Source of the DNA: JBBKWU01 sp037969035
Lineage (GTDB): Bacteria > Pseudomonadota > Alphaproteobacteria > Micavibrionales > Micavibrionaceae
Length of the DNA stretch: 64,000 nt
Assembly: GCA_037969035.1 (NCBI GenBank)
Contig: JBBKWU010000022.1
Location: forward strand, 62,001 to 126,000
Direction: 5' to 3'
Positions 16,393-24,182 of this stretch are shown here, in pieces (positions within the stretch are counted from its first letter, which is position 1; each line of letters begins with the position of its first letter). The notes under the pieces were generated by a model. It was not told the origin of the DNA. It ran no database searches and saw only the letters and a program-made list of their open reading frames with translations. Position numbers and translations under genes: made by a program.

Positions 16393-17964
16393 ATGAAACG
16401 TTACGCAATATATGCTCGATATAGTACAGATCTACAAAATCCAAAGAGTGCCGAAGACCAAATTCGTGAATGTGAAGAATATGTGAAAAAATGTGGTGGG
16501 CGCATTGTCAAAACGTATAAAGATGAAGCAATTAGTGGCGATGCAAAATTTCGTCCTCAATATCAAGAAATGTTGGAGGATATGCCTGATAAAATATATG
16601 ATTTTGTTATCTCGGAAAGCTTGAGCCGTTTTAACCGTGATAACGAAGCTCTGCAATATCTATTCAAATACGCCAACTTTTACGAGAGTCCCTTGGTTAC
16701 ATTAGTGGAAGGAAAAGTTGATGAAATGACTGTTGGCATCAAGGGAACAATGAATGCCTTGTATTTAAGGGACGGTGCTAAGGCTGTAAAACGCGGTATG
16801 ATTGGGAAAATACGCGATAAGGTCTATGTTTCAAGCCCGCCATATGGTTATAAAATTGATAAAACGCAATATGATGAAAAAGGGGATCGTATAAAGGGTA
16901 TTTTGAAGATTGACGAACGAGAAGAACAAATTGTTTGTAGAATTTTTGAAGAATATGCGGCTGGGAAAAGCTCTATAGATATAGCAAGAGATTTGAATAA
17001 AGAGGGTGTTGTTGGAATAAGGGGGAAGAAATGGAGAGCCTCGGCCATACACGGCAACCGCAATGAATCGCGCGGGATAGTAAACAATTCGATTTATCGC
17101 GGTGTAATTTTTTGGAACAAATCGAAAAAGATTACCAACCCAGTAACAAAGAAAAAAGTAAACCGTAAAAACCCTGAAAGTGAATGGATACGCGAAGAGC
17201 GGCCTGAGTTATCCATGATCTCCGATAATCTATGGCTATCGGTTAAAGCGCGACAGGATGAGGTGCTTGAACGGGCGTGTTATCGGTGTAAGAAACAGCC
17301 TTTAACGGGAGCTCGCCGTCATAAATATCTTTTGTCTGGGTTAATATCTTGCGGTGAATGCGGCGATAGTTATGTTATGACCAGCCAAGGCCGATATGGT
17401 TGTGCTGGGCGTAGACAAGGAAAAGGCTGCACAAATGCACATACTATAAGGCGGGATGAACTAGAGCGCACAGTTCTGGCTTGCGTATCGGATGTATTGC
17501 TCAGACCAGAAATGGTTGCGTGGTTTATTGAAGGCTATATGGAACAGTCTGAACGGTTGAAAAAACAAAGTGGCCGCGAGCAATTGGCCATAAGAAATGG
17601 ATTGAAGGTTGTTGAGAAAAATATAGAGTCTATTTTGCAGGCTATTGAGAGAGGTATTATCACAGATAGCACACATCAGCGACTTTTGGAGCATGAGTCC
17701 AAAAAGATGGAACTTGAAACCTCTTTAATTCCTGTGTCTGATATTTCTATGCCAGATAAGGGCATTATCGATAAATATCGTCAAAAGGTTATGGATTTAT
17801 CCGAGAGTATTTATGACACAGTAATTTCTTCTGCGGCAAGACGCGACCTACGTTCGCTTATTGAAAGTATAACTCTGTATCCACATAAAGATGGCCTAAA
17901 AGCCAAGGTATACGGGAACATCCACCATCTTACTTCTATAGATGAGGACAATATATTTTTTTAG
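16393..17964 (+). CDS. Large serine recombinase (site-specific integrase)
   Basis: About 523 aa. The N-terminal resolvase catalytic domain has Tyr-Ala-Arg-Tyr-Ser-Thr-Asp (YARYSTDLQ), with the catalytic serine at residue 11 from this start, and the downstream SLSRFNRDNEAL arginine block. It is followed by a recombinase domain (about 150-270), a zinc ribbon (SCGECGDSYV ... GCAGRRQGKGC) around 325-350, and a long coiled-coil region to the C-terminus. This is the full large-serine-integrase layout used by phages and integrative elements. Start chosen at 16393 because GGAG at 16381-16384 is 8 bases upstream; the in-frame ATG at 16387 is only 2 bases from it. No interruption seen, so it may be active. 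Confidence 0.92.
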   Translation: MKRYAIYARYSTDLQNPKSAEDQIRECEEYVKKCGGRIVKTYKDEAISGDAKFRPQYQEMLEDMPDKIYDFVISESLSRFNRDNEALQYLFKYANFYESPLVTLVEGKVDEMTVGIKGTMNALYLRDGAKAVKRGMIGKIRDKVYVSSPPYGYKIDKTQYDEKGDRIKGILKIDEREEQIVCRIFEEYAAGKSSIDIARDLNKEGVVGIRGKKWRASAIHGNRNESRGIVNNSIYRGVIFWNKSKKITNPVTKKKVNRKNPESEWIREERPELSMISDNLWLSVKARQDEVLERACYRCKKQPLTGARRHKYLLSGLISCGECGDSYVMTSQGRYGCAGRRQGKGCTNAHTIRRDELERTVLACVSDVLLRPEMVAWFIEGYMEQSERLKKQSGREQLAIRNGLKVVEKNIESILQAIERGIITDSTHQRLLEHESKKMELETSLIPVSDISMPDKGIIDKYRQKVMDLSESIYDTVISSAARRDLRSLIESITLYPHKDGLKAKVYGNIHHLTSIDEDNIFF

Positions 17965-17972
17965 TTTCATGT

Positions 17973-18018
17973 CCCTATTAACGGTGCTTTAGGGTACCCC
18001 AAAGCGCCGATAATAGGG
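17973..18018. repeat. 46-bp imperfect palindrome downstream of the serine recombinase
   Basis: Centred on GGGTACCC with no loop. Arms 17973-17995 and 17996-18018 pair at 20 of 23 positions. It starts 8 bases after the recombinase stop codon. No run of T follows, so it is not a standard intrinsic terminator. Its size and imperfect dyad symmetry are like a large-serine-integrase attachment half-site pair, or it could be a stem-loop regulatory element. Confidence 0.6.
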
Positions 18019-18141
18019 GCGCAAGCAAGTCTTATAGATTACGGATAGACGTTTGTGAATTTCAGCAGACGCGTCCGCACTTTTGCATCACGGCACTAAC
18101 ATGGATTGTTCGATATTTGACTCCATTGTTGTCATAGAAGC

Positions 18142-18175
18142 TTACAGGAGGTTATTCGGACATATCCTCCTGTAA
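18142..18175. repeat. Perfect 10-bp inverted repeat
   Basis: Arms 18142-18151 and 18166-18175 (TTACAGGAGG and its complement) around a 14-base loop, between the two convergent recombinase genes. Could act as a transcription terminator without a U-tract or as a recombinase or regulator site. The surrounding 17965-18239 gap holds no gene that I can support. Confidence 0.5.
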
Positions 18176-18177
18176 AT

Positions 18178-18214
18178 ACCGCCCCATAACGCAAGCAATT
18201 CGAGGTGGGGCGGT
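18178..18214. repeat. Perfect 9-bp inverted repeat, GC-rich
   Basis: Arms 18178-18186 and 18206-18214 (ACCGCCCCA and its complement) with a 19-base loop. It begins 2 bases after the preceding repeat and ends 25 bases before the stop codon side of the tyrosine integrase. Possible terminator or att-associated structure. Confidence 0.45.
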
Positions 18215-18239
18215 GGTGGAACAGCCGACATCTTGTAAA

Positions 18240-19820
18240 TTAATATGTCGGCCACGGCGCTATAAAATTTATATCAATATTGTAGTTGATGCTATTTATG
18301 GCCTTTATTCTATTTTCAAGAGTATATGGCTTTTTATAACCCTCGTGCGCGTCATTTTTACCATTAGTGTGACCCGACATTTCTCGTAATATCTGATCAT
18401 TAAAATCATTTTGCTTGCCATAGTTAATAAATGTGTGCCGAAACGAGTGAAAATCTTTTAGTTCGCCCTCTTCAATAATAATTCCGCATTTGTGCTTAAA
18501 TCCGGGTCGCTTTTTTCCGCCATTCGTGGTTTCACCATTGAACCAACGTCCGACTGTTCGTCCCCACTGTCCGCCGCTTGCGGGTGGTTTACATTTCGGA
18601 AATAGGTATTTATAGCCCAATTTCTTTTGCTGTTCGCGGAATCTAAGAAACCCGAGATTTTCTAGATAAGGATGTAAAGGCACGATACGCCTAGAATATC
18701 CGTTTTTCAGCTCTTTTTCGCCTCTGGCATTAAAATCGATTAACCATACTCCGAAGTCCTTGTCATATATGACATCTTCAATATGTAGCTGACAGATTTC
18801 ACTTTCACGAGCGCCCGAATACATCGCAATAAGAACTGACCAGTAAAATTGAGGCTTTCGAAGGTCTATACATTTTGTAAATTCATCGGATGTTACCATC
18901 AATCGCAATTCATCTTCCGTGAAGGCTTGCTTCCCGCCTTTCTTTGTTATCGCACCGATAGTGTCTTCTAAAATCACACCGCAATCGTGGGGGATGTAAT
19001 CTTCTTTATAAGCCCAAGAAAGAAAGCTTTTGAATGTCGCCGCGTAATGACCCATCGTTGTGTTGTTCAAGGTTTCCGCTTTTTTCTTTTTAGCGATTTT
19101 CACTAATTCATCAACATGCTTACGGCTACCGTCTTTATTGTAATAAAGCTGCTTTTTCGCACTGATTTTGTATGGAATCTCGGAAAGTCGATTACGATAT
19201 TTATCGCGTACGAGTGCTTTTGTCATCTCATACCCACAAGGATCACCCAGTAATTCGATAGCAAGCGTAATTTCAGAGATCTTTCTACGCTTTGTACTTT
19301 CACGCCACGCTTTTTGCTCCTCGAACCGCGCCTTCACATACAAATCCAAAACCTCCGATAGCTTTAAACTCTCGCCCTCAAGGGGTGCGGGTTCGAGTTT
19401 TGTCAGCATTGGCACGGTTGTGTCTCGCACAAGATCAGTGCGATTTTCTACATAAAAATTCATACATTTTTTGTCATACTCTGTCATGCCTGAAAGAATA
19501 ACGTCTCTTCCGTCAACGTCACGCGGGTGACGACCTTCCAAGTATTGAAAAAGCTTTGCGCCGTAAAGATACATCTCATCTTCGCTTTCCCATCTTTTTT
19601 CCACATCCCGTAATGTTTCTTTTTCTTCACTCATAACCAATTCTACCCACCACATCCGTGCCTTTTTTAGAGCTTCGCGGTGATCCCCTGTTTTTGTTGA
19701 GCGCCTATATAGCTTACCTGTCGTGGCATAATCGCCCGACAAATTCAAGGGGGGTGTTCTGACTTGGAAATAATAAATACCATTACGCAAGGTAAGATAA
19801 GTCGGGGTGCGTTTTGTCAT
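18240..19820 (-). CDS. Tyrosine recombinase (phage-type integrase)
   Basis: About 526 aa. The N-terminus (MTKRTPTYLTLRNGIYYFQVRTP) is the short beta-strand domain seen in many proteobacterial island integrases. It is followed by a SAM-like DNA-binding region and the catalytic domain: Arg in YSGARESEICQL, His-x-x-Arg in FHSFRHTFINYG, the second His in REMSGHTN, and a probable nucleophile Tyr in AHEGYKKPY. The start was placed at ATG 19820 because the longer reading begins with TTG. The gene points away from tRNA-Ser and starts 89 bases from its 3' end, so integration at the tRNA is likely. All catalytic residues appear present. Confidence 0.88.
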   Translation of the reverse strand: MTKRTPTYLTLRNGIYYFQVRTPPLNLSGDYATTGKLYRRSTKTGDHREALKKARMWWVELVMSEEKETLRDVEKRWESEDEMYLYGAKLFQYLEGRHPRDVDGRDVILSGMTEYDKKCMNFYVENRTDLVRDTTVPMLTKLEPAPLEGESLKLSEVLDLYVKARFEEQKAWRESTKRRKISEITLAIELLGDPCGYEMTKALVRDKYRNRLSEIPYKISAKKQLYYNKDGSRKHVDELVKIAKKKKAETLNNTTMGHYAATFKSFLSWAYKEDYIPHDCGVILEDTIGAITKKGGKQAFTEDELRLMVTSDEFTKCIDLRKPQFYWSVLIAMYSGARESEICQLHIEDVIYDKDFGVWLIDFNARGEKELKNGYSRRIVPLHPYLENLGFLRFREQQKKLGYKYLFPKCKPPASGGQWGRTVGRWFNGETTNGGKKRPGFKHKCGIIIEEGELKDFHSFRHTFINYGKQNDFNDQILREMSGHTNGKNDAHEGYKKPYTLENRIKAINSINYNIDINFIAPWPTY

Positions 19821-19908
19821 TGTGTAACTCACTTTGTAACACACCAATGACAATTAAAATATGGGTAATATATCTATCTTATTGTAAAACAATATAAAAT
19901 AAAGATAA

Positions 19909-19999
19909 TGGCGGTGTCGGTGGGATTCGAACCCACGTTACGCTATGAACGTAAACACGCTTTCCAAGCGTGCGCCTTCAGCCACTCGGCCACGACACC
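19909..19999 (-). tRNA. tRNA-Ser (anticodon GGA)
   Basis: On the minus strand the gene begins GGTGTCGTGGCCGAGTGG and closes with CGACACC, discriminator G and an encoded CCA (19909-19911). The 7-bp acceptor stem pairs perfectly, the T-arm holds GGTTCGAATCC, the anticodon loop reads CTTGGAAAG and there is a long variable arm, all typical of class II serine tRNA. It decodes UCC/UCU. The rest of the 19854-20196 interval holds no protein gene. Confidence 0.95.
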
Positions 20000-20055
20000 T
20001 GATCGGCTTCGTGGCCTCTTTGTTTGAAGAGATTTGTTTGCTAAGTGCAAACGGG

Positions 20056-20069
20056 CGGCCACGACACCT
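20056..20069. repeat. Second copy of the 5' end of tRNA-Ser
   Basis: The 14 bases CGGCCACGACACCT at 19987-20000 (the tRNA 5' end seen on the plus strand) recur at 20056-20069, 69 bases away. An inverted 8-base copy (TCGTGGCC) lies at 20009-20016 between them. It could be a relic of a duplicated tRNA or of an old recombination event. Confidence 0.6.
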
Positions 20070-20196
20070 AATAAAATCAACTAGGACGGCAAATTAGCCG
20101 CAGTTTTCAAAAAGTGCAAGTATCGTTTTTACAAATCCTTTGCCTTAACCCGATAAGTTGTTAAACTTAATCGTTATTTATTGAGGAGTGACGCAT

Positions 20197-20613
20197 ATGC
20201 GTGGTGGTATTTTAACTATTTGCTTTTTGTTTTCTTTACCGCTTTTTGCGGCTATCGGTCATGATCTTTACCTTGCCTATGGCCATGAAGAGGTTTTGGT
20301 TATAGAAGAACCGCCGAAATTAACCGATATTACGTGGATGCTCGTCACTTATGCGCCGGACGCTTATGACTGGCTTCAACAAAGCACTAGCGAGGCCACA
20401 CGCGAAACAATTGTCGTTCCCTTATTACAATTAAAAACGATTGTCGCCAGTGCGTTGCCACTCGCAACGCTGCTTATTTTTCTGATTTTATCGAAGCTTC
20501 TTGGCTTATGGCCCTTTACCGATCGTAAATTGATTGGGCGTAAGGATAAAAGTGATTATTCCTTCAAAGGGCTTACTAAAGACAAAAAAGCCATGCGTTA
20601 CAAACGTAAATAA
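20197..20613 (+). CDS. Hypothetical membrane protein, two TM segments
   Basis: 138-aa protein that I do not recognise. A hydrophobic segment at the N-terminus (about 4-22) could be a signal anchor, a periplasmic loop of about 65 residues follows, and a second hydrophobic segment (about 85-108, with LPLATLLIFLILSKLLGLW) precedes a very basic cytoplasmic tail ending KKAMRYKRK. The start at 20197 was chosen because GAGGAG lies 8 bases upstream; the GTG at 20188 would overlap that ribosome binding site. It is a single-gene unit between tRNA-Ser and a convergent hydrolase gene. Confidence 0.72.
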   Translation: MRGGILTICFLFSLPLFAAIGHDLYLAYGHEEVLVIEEPPKLTDITWMLVTYAPDAYDWLQQSTSEATRETIVVPLLQLKTIVASALPLATLLIFLILSKLLGLWPFTDRKLIGRKDKSDYSFKGLTKDKKAMRYKRK

Positions 20614-20622
20614 TCAATCCGT

Positions 20623-21399
20623 TTAAGATTTTTGTACGTAGTGCTCATTAATATTTCTGAGCTGCTCATCAATCAGCTCAAGATCTTGAGGTCTTGACAG
20701 ACGGTGATCACCATCTTCAACCAAAAACACTTCAACATCACCTTCAACCACATTTTTAATACGGTGCGCTGTTTGCCATGGCACATCAGCATCTTTCATG
20801 CCCTGCACAAGACGTATAGGCATAGCGCATTTATGGCGTGTATTCATAAATAACTGATTATTGCCATCATCAATCAATGCTTTTGTAATGATGTAGGGTT
20901 CATCGCTATAATCATTAGGAAGGCTTACAAAGCCTTTATCATGCAGTTCAATGCGCAGCTCTTCAGTGAGGTCTTCATTATACATGCCTGTCGTGAAATC
21001 CGGAGCCGCGGCAATACCGATCATCCCCGCAATTTTATCCGCATATTGATCAAGCAGTAATAATGAAATCCATCCGCCCATGGATGATCCCACCAAAATA
21101 ACCGAGCCCTTAATAATGTTCTGCATCACATCCGCAGCATCTTGTTTCCAAAGCCCAATCGTACCATCAATAAATTCACCATCGGATTGACCGTGCCCAC
21201 GGTAATCAAAACGGATAAAGGCCTGCCCTCGCGCCTTGCATTGCTCTTCCAGATACAATGCCTTTGTACCGTCCATATCAGATTTGAAACCACCACAGAA
21301 CATCACAGATGGTAAAGATTTCCCTTCGCCCGAAGGTGCTGTATAAACATAGGCAATATCTGGAGAATTTTCGCGTTTCAGGCAAGACAAAGAAGACAT
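20623..21399 (-). CDS. Alpha/beta hydrolase, ABHD10/acyl-esterase type
   Basis: About 258 aa. The nucleophile elbow GSSMGG, the oxyanion-side FCGGFKSDM, the FDYRGHGQSDG loop and the C-terminal acid and His (GMKDADVPW, EDGDHRLS) make a complete Ser-Asp-His catalytic set on an alpha/beta hydrolase core. Proteins with this pattern hydrolyse acyl esters or thioesters; the natural substrate here is unknown. The start was set at 21399 (MSSLSCLKREN), because the longer reading would extend into the divergent glycosyltransferase gene. No signal peptide remains with this start, so a cytoplasmic location is expected. Confidence 0.85.
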   Translation of the reverse strand: MSSLSCLKRENSPDIAYVYTAPSGEGKSLPSVMFCGGFKSDMDGTKALYLEEQCKARGQAFIRFDYRGHGQSDGEFIDGTIGLWKQDAADVMQNIIKGSVILVGSSMGGWISLLLLDQYADKIAGMIGIAAAPDFTTGMYNEDLTEELRIELHDKGFVSLPNDYSDEPYIITKALIDDGNNQLFMNTRHKCAMPIRLVQGMKDADVPWQTAHRIKNVVEGDVEVFLVEDGDHRLSRPQDLELIDEQLRNINEHYVQKS

Positions 21400-21475
21400 A
21401 AAGGTAATTTCCCGATTTTTATTTATCACTCTATGGTAGTGTGTTAAATCGTTACTAGAAAAACAAGATGAAATT

Positions 21476-22708
21476 ATGATTGAAGCACAAAGAATAAAAA
21501 AACCCGTCATCATGCAAGTTATTCCTGCCCTTAGCGCGGGCGGTGCAGAACAGGGTTGCATTGATATTGCCGCCGAACTTGTTCGTTCTGGCGCCGAAGC
21601 TATTGTTGTATCTCATGGCGGGAATCGTTTGCACGAATTAGCGCGTGCGGGCGCTATCCATATCGATTTGCCCGTGCACAGCAAAAACCCAATTGTGATG
21701 TGGCGCAATATTACGCGCCTGCGTAAAATCATCAAAAAATATAATGTTGATATTGTTCACGCAAGAAGCCGCGCACCAGCATGGAGTGCTATGCAAGCCT
21801 GCCGCGGTACAGACGCGCGCTATATGACCACATGCCATGCTCCCTATAATTTCGAAGGCAAAGCCAAAAAATTCTATAACTCATCTATCTCTCGGGGGGA
21901 ACGTATCATTGCGATTTCCCATTACGTCGCCGATTACTTGCGCAAACATTACAACACAGACCCACGCAACATCCGCGTTATTCATCGCGGCGTTGCCTTA
22001 GAAAAATTCCACCCCACCAGCGTAACACCCGAGCGCATGATAAAGATAACCAAAGAATGGCGCATTCCTGATGGGGCACTTGTCGTTATGATGCCGGGGC
22101 GTTTAACGCGCTGGAAAGGGCACCATGTTTTAATTGATGCCATGGCGAAACTTGGCAAACCTGATGTTTTTTGTGTTTTGATTGGTTCTGATCAAGGGCG
22201 CACAGCATACCGCCAAGAGCTTGAGCAAACGATACAAGAAAAAGGTTTAAGCGGACAAGTTCGCATCATCGACCATTGCAATGATATGCCTGCGGCTTAC
22301 ATGCTATCTGCCGTTGTTGTCTCTGCCTCTACCGACCCCGAAGGGTTTGGTCGCATTCCTATTGAAGCACAAGCCATGGGACGCCCCATTGTTGCCACAG
22401 ATCACGGCGGCGCGAGAGAAACCGTTTTGCGCGGTGAAACAGGTTGGCTCGTTGCACCAAACGAGAGCAAACCTCTTGCTGAGGCTTTAAAACAAGCACT
22501 CGCGCTCACCCCAAACCAGCGCGCGGTTCTCGCAACACGGGCAATGGATCATATCGCCCGTCATTTCACACGTGAAAAAATGGCCGATGAAACGCTCAAT
22601 GTCTATGCAGAGCTATTACAAGAAAAATTTCAGGCGCAGCCTTTCACAAATCAAGCGCAGGATTCTTATCGCGCGCCGACCGCCCGTAAAAATAATAACG
22701 CCGCATAA
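21476..22708 (+). CDS. GT4 family glycosyltransferase
   Basis: 410-aa GT-B enzyme. N-terminal MQVIPALSAGGAEQGCIDIA is the GT4 acceptor-domain opening. The donor domain starts near MPGRLTRWKGHHVLIDAM, and the E-x7-E region is in STDPEGFGRIPIEAQAMGRPIV followed by ATDHGGARETV. The tail after about residue 385 is low-complexity and polar. The next gene, a GT9 heptosyltransferase-like protein, starts 9 bases after its stop, which suggests a two-gene operon in lipopolysaccharide core or other envelope glycan synthesis. It is away from the main polysaccharide cluster, so it probably serves a conserved core glycan. Confidence 0.9.
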   Translation: MIEAQRIKKPVIMQVIPALSAGGAEQGCIDIAAELVRSGAEAIVVSHGGNRLHELARAGAIHIDLPVHSKNPIVMWRNITRLRKIIKKYNVDIVHARSRAPAWSAMQACRGTDARYMTTCHAPYNFEGKAKKFYNSSISRGERIIAISHYVADYLRKHYNTDPRNIRVIHRGVALEKFHPTSVTPERMIKITKEWRIPDGALVVMMPGRLTRWKGHHVLIDAMAKLGKPDVFCVLIGSDQGRTAYRQELEQTIQEKGLSGQVRIIDHCNDMPAAYMLSAVVVSASTDPEGFGRIPIEAQAMGRPIVATDHGGARETVLRGETGWLVAPNESKPLAEALKQALALTPNQRAVLATRAMDHIARHFTREKMADETLNVYAELLQEKFQAQPFTNQAQDSYRAPTARKNNNAA

Positions 22709-22717
22709 TCAAAAGCT

Positions 22718-23665
22718 ATGACTGATTCCAAAGAAAAAATTCTCGTTATTAAACTCGGTGCTCTGGGTGATTTCATTCAAGCTTTGGGGCCTATGGCCGC
22801 CATTCGTACGCACCACCCCGATGCCAACATCACATTAATGACAACATGCCCATTTATCAGTATTGCCCAGAAATGCGGTTATTTTGACCACATTTGGGAT
22901 CACACAAAACCAAAATGGAAAGATTTAGGTGAATGGCTCAAGCTACGTAAGCAGTTAAATGATAGCGGCTTTACACGCGTTTATGATTTACAAAATAATG
23001 ATCGTACAGAGTTTTACCTCAAACTTTTTAACGCTAAAAACAAACCGGAATGGGTTGGCGCCGCTAAGGGCGCATCACACCGTAACGATAGCCCAGAACG
23101 CATCAAAGGAGACGCGTACACAGGGCACGTACAGACGCTAAACTTAGCTGGAATAACGGATATTCAGATCGATCGCTTGGAATGGGCCAATGACCTCGTT
23201 ACATTTTTTGATACAAAACAACCTTATGTTTTATTGGTTCCTGGTTCTTCACCAAAACACACTAAAAAACGTTGGCCTGCCTCAAACTATGGTCAATTGG
23301 CACGGCTTATGGATGGGTGGGGATTCCAACCCGTTATTATCGGCACAATGGAAGAATCATCCATTGCAGAGGAAATTTGTAAAATATTCCCCAAAGCAAC
23401 AAACTTAACGGGTCAAACGACACTTTTTGATATCATAACACTGGGAAGGCACGCGGCAGCGGCAATCGGGAATGATACAGGCCCGATGCATTTAATCGCG
23501 CCCACATCTTGCCCGAGTTGGGTTTTATTTTCAGGAGAAAGTGATCCCAAGCGTCACAAACCTTTAGGCGATGCCGTTAAAACATTACAAAAAGAATTAT
23601 TATCGGATTTGTGTGTTGAAGACGTTTTGGCAAACATGAAAGCGCGCGACTTCCGTTCTGCTTAA
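22718..23665 (+). CDS. GT9 family (heptosyltransferase-like) glycosyltransferase
   Basis: 315 aa. Starts with ILVIKLGALGDFIQALGPM, the GT9 N-terminal signature (strand, Gly-Asp, helix). The donor domain has VLLVPGSSPKHTKKRWPASNYGQLA and the conserved AIGNDTGPMHL loop, followed by PSWVLFSGESDP. GT9 enzymes transfer heptose or related sugars to the inner core of lipopolysaccharide at the cytoplasmic membrane. It is translationally close to the upstream GT4 gene. The 3' end is 3 bases from the convergent ArsR-type regulator, with no terminator visible between them. Confidence 0.9.
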   Translation: MTDSKEKILVIKLGALGDFIQALGPMAAIRTHHPDANITLMTTCPFISIAQKCGYFDHIWDHTKPKWKDLGEWLKLRKQLNDSGFTRVYDLQNNDRTEFYLKLFNAKNKPEWVGAAKGASHRNDSPERIKGDAYTGHVQTLNLAGITDIQIDRLEWANDLVTFFDTKQPYVLLVPGSSPKHTKKRWPASNYGQLARLMDGWGFQPVIIGTMEESSIAEEICKIFPKATNLTGQTTLFDIITLGRHAAAAIGNDTGPMHLIAPTSCPSWVLFSGESDPKRHKPLGDAVKTLQKELLSDLCVEDVLANMKARDFRSA

Positions 23666-23668
23666 TAG

Positions 23669-24016
23669 TCACACATTTATAAGGTTGCCGTTTGCATCTA
23701 CATTAGGTGTAAAGCCCAGTTCCGTCACTTCGTACAACATACATAATGTTTCAAATACTTTGGTTGCCATATCATCACACACCGAATAATAAATCGTTTG
23801 CGCATCGCGGCGCGTCTGCAAATAACCCTCTTTACGCAATCTGGCAAGATGCTGTGAAAGAGCAGATTGACTGATCCCGATAATCTTTTCAAGCTCACCG
23901 ACACTCTTCTCACCCTTATGCAGAGCGCACATGATAAGAACGCGACGCTCATTTGATAACGCCTTCAGTAATTCAACCATGTGCAAAAGCTTATGTTTAT
24001 TTTCAGAATTTATCAT
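23669..24016 (-). CDS. ArsR-family winged-helix repressor
   Basis: 115-aa regulator. The winged helix-turn-helix spans about residues 15-85: LLKALSNERRVLIMCALHKGEKSVGELEKIIGISQSALSQHL, with the recognition helix at SQSALSQHLARL and the wing at LQTRRDAQTIYYSV. No arsenic- or metal-binding ELCVCDL-type cysteine pair is present, so it may instead sense redox or another ligand like SqrR/BigR or SdpR types; that is inference. It has its own promoter in the AT-rich 24017-24182 gap. The upstream SDR gene on the same strand is the nearest possible target apart from itself. Confidence 0.88.
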   Translation of the reverse strand: MINSENKHKLLHMVELLKALSNERRVLIMCALHKGEKSVGELEKIIGISQSALSQHLARLRKEGYLQTRRDAQTIYYSVCDDMATKVFETLCMLYEVTELGFTPNVDANGNLINV

Positions 24017-24086
24017 GTCACTAAATATTCTATACGTTTAAAAACTACGCACTTCCTTACCATCATCTTATACTTTTGACCATACT

Positions 24087-24115
24087 ATAATAGTCTTCCT
24101 GTCTTTATTAGACAA
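24087..24115 (-). promoter_or_regulatory. Sigma70-type promoter for the ArsR-type gene
   Basis: Read on the minus strand, -35 TTGTCT (24110-24115) and -10 TATTAT (24087-24092) are separated by exactly 17 bases, about 70 bases before the start codon. It lies in a very AT-rich gap with no gene. Confidence 0.55.
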
Positions 24116-24182
24116 AAAACAGAATAAACACAATATTTTTAAGTGAATATCTGTGTATTTTTTAAATAATAAAATATATTTA

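Larger units (their letters stand above)
14276..19908. mobile_element. Putative small integrative island abutting tRNA-Ser
   Basis: This segment separates the polysaccharide cluster from core genes. It contains an Xre regulator, a DUF2779 nuclease-like gene, a 48-aa gene, a large serine recombinase and a tyrosine recombinase. The tyrosine integrase gene starts 89 bases from the 3' CCA of tRNA-Ser(GGA), the classic position for an element integrated at a tRNA 3' end. I could not find a convincing second copy of the tRNA 3' end at the left side, so the left boundary (somewhere in 14141-14275) is inferred from gene content only. Two different recombinase families suggest a composite or degraded element. 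Confidence 0.45.

Noticed and set aside
21400..21561. 54-residue N-terminal extension of the alpha/beta hydrolase with a hydrophobic stretch.
   Set aside because: It would run into the start of the divergent glycosyltransferase gene and is not needed for the hydrolase fold; the start at 21399 is simpler.
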